Below, piece by piece: positions 61,534 through 64,000 of a DNA stretch of 64,000 bases; positions within the stretch are counted from its first letter, which is position 1; every line of letters begins with the position of its first letter. The DNA comes from Aliivibrio finisterrensis_A (GTDB lineage: Bacteria > Pseudomonadota > Gammaproteobacteria > Enterobacterales > Vibrionaceae). The translations under genes were made by a program, and so were the position numbers. The stretch lies in NCBI RefSeq assembly GCF_004167675.1, contig NZ_SEZQ01000006.1. The stretch is one strand, 5' to 3'. The notes under the pieces are model-generated. The model did not search any database and was not told where the DNA came from. It worked only from the letters and a program-made list of their open reading frames with translations.

Positions 61534-62064
61534 ATCATTCCAATTAGTGAGGAGAAGAAACTATCACACAATTATAATAGCGTTTTTATAGCTATTGAAA
61601 AATCAAGGGACGATTAGTGACATAAACATCGCAGTTTCGTCACTATCAATATTTCGTCTTATTAAATAAATTATACTCATACCTTTTTAAAATACAACAT
61701 AGCAACCTATATATTAACTTTAATCACCTATACAAGAATTGCCATTTAAATTTCAATAACATTAAAAAACAAATAATCATTAAATTTTCTAATCAAAGTG
61801 TTGACAGCAAAGTTTCGGAAGCATATATTGATTACATGAATTGCCATTTGGAGTTCATTGATAACTGGTTCGCCTTATTATAGGGAACAAAACGTTATCA
61901 CAATGAAGCGGCTCTACTGATTACTGACTAAAGAATAGTAGCGTTGTTTCTAATATTTAATCTTGAACCATATGTCATTAATGAGTCTATGTTGGCTCTG
62001 AATATGAGTTCTTTCTCCTCGCTTAGTGCGTCGAGAACTATTGCTTATTTTAAAGGATAGTATT
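61534..62064. other. Long leader and promoter region of the small heat-shock gene
   Basis: These 531 AT-rich bases separate the GTPase pair from the ibpA-type gene. Two copies of a related sequence (ACAAGAATTGCCATTT near 61731 and ACATGAATTGCCATTT near 61835) are about 100 bases apart. A ROSE-like hairpin lies at the 3' end. I see no sure sigma-32 promoter; a CTTGAA at 61962 lacks a matching -10. Confidence 0.5.
62037..62061 (+). promoter_or_regulatory. ROSE-like RNA thermometer hairpin at the ibpA ribosome site
   Basis: ACTATTGCTT (62037-62046) can pair with AAGGATAGT (62053-62061), leaving an unpaired G opposite the Shine-Dalgarno sequence AAGGA, with a 6-base loop. This U-U-G-C-U against AGGA arrangement is the hallmark of ROSE thermometers ahead of ibp genes. 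The start codon follows four bases later. Melting on heating would free the ribosome site. Confidence 0.75.
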
Positions 62065-62484
62065 ATGCGTAATATTGATTTCTCTCCCCTATACCGTCAT
62101 GCCATTGGTTTTGATCGCCTGTTTCATCTTGTAGAAAACAGCGCTAACAAACCATCTCAAAATGGTTACCCACCCTATAACATCGAACAGAAAGACGAGA
62201 ACAACTACCGTATAACCATGGCTGTTGCTGGTTTCTCTGAAGATTCGTTAACAATTTCTCAAGACGAACATATGCTGATTGTGTCAGGTGACATTACTTC
62301 ATCTGAAATAAAGCCAACTTACGTTTATCAAGGCATTGCAGAGCGCAACTTTGAACGAAAATTTCAACTTGCTGATTATGTAACCGTATCTGCAGCAAGC
62401 ATGGAAAATGGATTGCTTCACATCGATCTTGTTCGAGAAGTACCAGAAGCCGTCCAAGCACGTAAGATTGCCATCAACAAATAG
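62065..62484 (+). CDS. ibpA: Small heat-shock protein of the Hsp20/IbpA family
   Basis: The 139-residue ATP-independent holdase binds unfolding proteins and passes them to DnaK and ClpB. Start ATG 62065 is set by AAGGA; the frame is open 13 codons further upstream but without a site. The start MRNIDFSPLYRHAIGFDRLF and the alpha-crystallin domain (PPYNIEQKDENNYRITMAVAGFSEDSL, GIAERNFERKFQLADYV, MENGLLHIDLVREVPEA) are IbpA-like. It lies directly upstream of dnaK, 123 bases away. Confidence 0.95.
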   Translation: MRNIDFSPLYRHAIGFDRLFHLVENSANKPSQNGYPPYNIEQKDENNYRITMAVAGFSEDSLTISQDEHMLIVSGDITSSEIKPTYVYQGIAERNFERKFQLADYVTVSAASMENGLLHIDLVREVPEAVQARKIAINK

Positions 62485-62504
62485 CAATATATTTCATTGA
62501 GAAT

Positions 62505-62539
62505 AGCGTAAACCTATATGTTCATACTCGGTTTACGCT
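62505..62539. other. Hairpin between ibpA and dnaK
   Basis: AGCGTAAACC (62505-62514) pairs perfectly with GGTTTACGCT (62530-62539). No T-run follows on the plus strand, so it may stabilise or process an ibpA-dnaK transcript rather than end it. Confidence 0.6.
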
Positions 62540-62607
62540 TACAAAAAATATCTAATTTAAAATATTTGCATTAAAATAACTAATGCGAATTCAAAGGAAA
62601 AATTATT

Positions 62608-64000
62608 ATGGGTAAAATCATTGGTATCGACCTAGGTACAACGAATTCTTGTGTTGCTGTTTTAGATGGCGACACTCCACGTATCTTAGAAAATGCGGAA
62701 GGCGAGCGTACAACGGCATCGGTAATTGCATACACAGATGGCGAAACTCTTGTTGGTCAGCCAGCGAAGCGTCAAGCGATTACTAATCCACAAAATACAT
62801 TGTTTGCGATTAAGCGTTTGATCGGCCGTCGTTTTGAAGACGAAGAAGTTCAACGTGATATCGAAATCATGCCGTACAAAATCGTTAAAGCTGACAACGG
62901 TGATGCTTGGGTTGAAGCGCGAGGCCAAAAAATGGCGGCTCCTCAAGTGTCTGCTGAAATTCTTAAGAAAATGAAGAAAACAGCGGAAGACTTCCTAGGT
63001 GAAGAAGTGACTGGCGCAGTAGTTACTGTACCTGCTTACTTTAACGATGCTCAACGTCAAGCAACGAAAGATGCTGGTCGTATCGCAGGTCTTGATGTTA
63101 AACGTATCATCAACGAACCAACAGCAGCAGCATTAGCTTACGGTCTAGACAAAAAAGGCGGCGATCGCACTATCGCTGTATACGATCTTGGTGGTGGTAC
63201 ATTCGATATTTCTATCATTGAAATCGACAACGTTGATGGCGAGCAAACGTTCGAAGTTCTTGCGACAAACGGCGACACTCACCTAGGTGGTGAAGATTTC
63301 GATAACCGTATGATCAACTACTTAGTAGATGAGTTCAAAAAAGAGCAAGGTATCGATCTTAAAACTGATCCTCTTGCTATGCAACGTGTTAAAGAAGCAG
63401 CAGAAAAAGCGAAGATTGAACTGTCTTCAGCTCAACAAACTGACGTAAACCTTCCTTACGTTACTGCTGATGCGACTGGTCCTAAGCACATGAACGTTAA
63501 AGTGACGCGTGCAAAACTAGAATCTCTAGTTGAAGACTTAGTAATTCGTACGCTTGAACCACTAAAAGTAGCTCTAGCAGATGCTGATTTATCAGTAAGC
63601 GAAATCACTGACGTTATTCTAGTTGGTGGTCAAACACGTATGCCTATGGTTCAAGCTAAAGTAGCTGAATTCTTCGGTAAAGAAGCGCGTCGTGACGTGA
63701 ACCCTGATGAAGCAGTAGCAATGGGTGCTGCAGTTCAAGGTGGTGTATTAGCTGGTGACGTTAAAGACGTTCTACTACTAGACGTTACTCCTCTGTCTTT
63801 CGGTATCGAAACGATGGGTGGCGTAATGACTAAGCTAATCGAGAAGAACACAACAATCCCAACAAAAGCGGACCAAACGTTCTCTACTGCTGAAGACAAC
63901 CAAAGTGCGGTAACTATCCACGTACTTCAAGGTGAGCGTAAGCAAGCAAGTTACAACAAATCTCTAGGTCAATTTAACCTAGAAGGTATCCAAGCAGCAC
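62608..64000 (+). CDS. dnaK: Chaperone DnaK (N-terminal 464 residues, cut by window end)
   Basis: This is the Hsp70 chaperone, which binds exposed hydrophobic peptides in an ATP-driven cycle with DnaJ and GrpE. The start MGKIIGIDLGTTNSCVAV, PAYFNDAQRQATKDAGRIAGL, NEPTAAALAYGLD, YDLGGGTFDISI and VGGQTRMPMV are all intact. The linker DVLLLDVTPLSFG leads into the substrate-binding domain, which is cut at the window end. AAAGGA precedes the ATG. No grpE is seen next to it; whether dnaJ follows is beyond the window. Confidence 0.98.
   Translation, partial: MGKIIGIDLGTTNSCVAVLDGDTPRILENAEGERTTASVIAYTDGETLVGQPAKRQAITNPQNTLFAIKRLIGRRFEDEEVQRDIEIMPYKIVKADNGDAWVEARGQKMAAPQVSAEILKKMKKTAEDFLGEEVTGAVVTVPAYFNDAQRQATKDAGRIAGLDVKRIINEPTAAALAYGLDKKGGDRTIAVYDLGGGTFDISIIEIDNVDGEQTFEVLATNGDTHLGGEDFDNRMINYLVDEFKKEQGIDLKTDPLAMQRVKEAAEKAKIELSSAQQTDVNLPYVTADATGPKHMNVKVTRAKLESLVEDLVIRTLEPLKVALADADLSVSEITDVILVGGQTRMPMVQAKVAEFFGKEARRDVNPDEAVAMGAAVQGGVLAGDVKDVLLLDVTPLSFGIETMGGVMTKLIEKNTTIPTKADQTFSTAEDNQSAVTIHVLQGERKQASYNKSLGQFNLEGIQAA

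Noticed and set aside
61962..61988. Sigma-32 promoter of ibpA
   Set aside because: CTTGAA is present but there is no CCCCAT-like -10 box at the right distance.

Overview
The window looks like a chromosomal segment from an Aliivibrio-type member of the Vibrionaceae (A. fischeri/A. logei group). The evidence is the low GC content, NorM/RibE/RhlE/NqrM/RbsDKR proteins of clear Vibrio type, a tandem glycine riboswitch ahead of an AgcS symporter as in Vibrio, and a Vibrio-type chromosomal CatB acetyltransferase. Both ends cut genes: an AbgT transporter at the left and dnaK at the right. No rRNA, tRNA, CRISPR array, transposase or prophage was recognised.

Layout. 1-5800: AbgT transporter, NlpC/P60 lipoprotein, DUF3802 protein, fructosamine kinase, CPXCG zinc protein, and riboflavin synthase divergent from norM. 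5866-24475: a sulfatase/phosphatase accessory block. It holds a TPR protein, an anaerobic sulfatase-maturating radical SAM enzyme, a SUMF1-fold lipoprotein, a PafA-like alkaline phosphatase, a LysR regulator, a six-gene MoxR/DUF58/DUF4381/VWA/VWA-TPR/BatD operon, an eight-heme cytochrome fused to TPRs, and two paralogous Cys-type sulfatases. One sulfatase is interrupted by an in-frame amber codon in its signal peptide. 24552-30701: small proteins (NifW-like, a DUF134 regulator with an NqrM-like protein behind a striking inverted repeat), lipoproteins, YccF, an RhlE-like helicase, CatB and a periplasmic ClpP-fold protein. 31035-36317: a ribose-type locus (FucP-like MFS permease, DUF4432 epimerase-like protein, rbsD, rbsK, rbsR) with two matching RbsR-type palindromes. 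36375-39837: periplasmic ATP-dependent DNA ligase and a secreted ExeM/NucH nuclease. 39949-49147: MATE pump, coiled-coil membrane protein, glycine riboswitch with AgcS symporter, MscS channel, LysE exporter, M32 carboxypeptidase and three small proteins. 49360-51720: threonine-synthase-like PLP enzyme, RidA and LysR. 52141-55750: a three-gene ABC-three-component (ABC-3C) conflict module. 56070-61533: LysR, YtcJ-type amidohydrolase and two overlapping membrane-associated GTPase genes. 62037-64000: ibpA-type small heat-shock gene with a ROSE-like RNA thermometer, then dnaK.

How parts may work together. anSME converts the active-site Cys of the two exported sulfatases to formylglycine. The Bat/MoxR operon and the octaheme-TPR protein probably serve the same envelope process, because two promoters of the block share a nearly identical ATAAC-N5-GTTAT box that fits a LysR-type site. 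The best candidates for a little-described system are the ABC-3C module (putative PD-(D/E)xK nuclease, middle component and DUF3732 SMC-like ATPase), the sulfatase/Bat/octaheme block, and the GTPase pair. All function statements come from reading motifs by eye; no database search was run.
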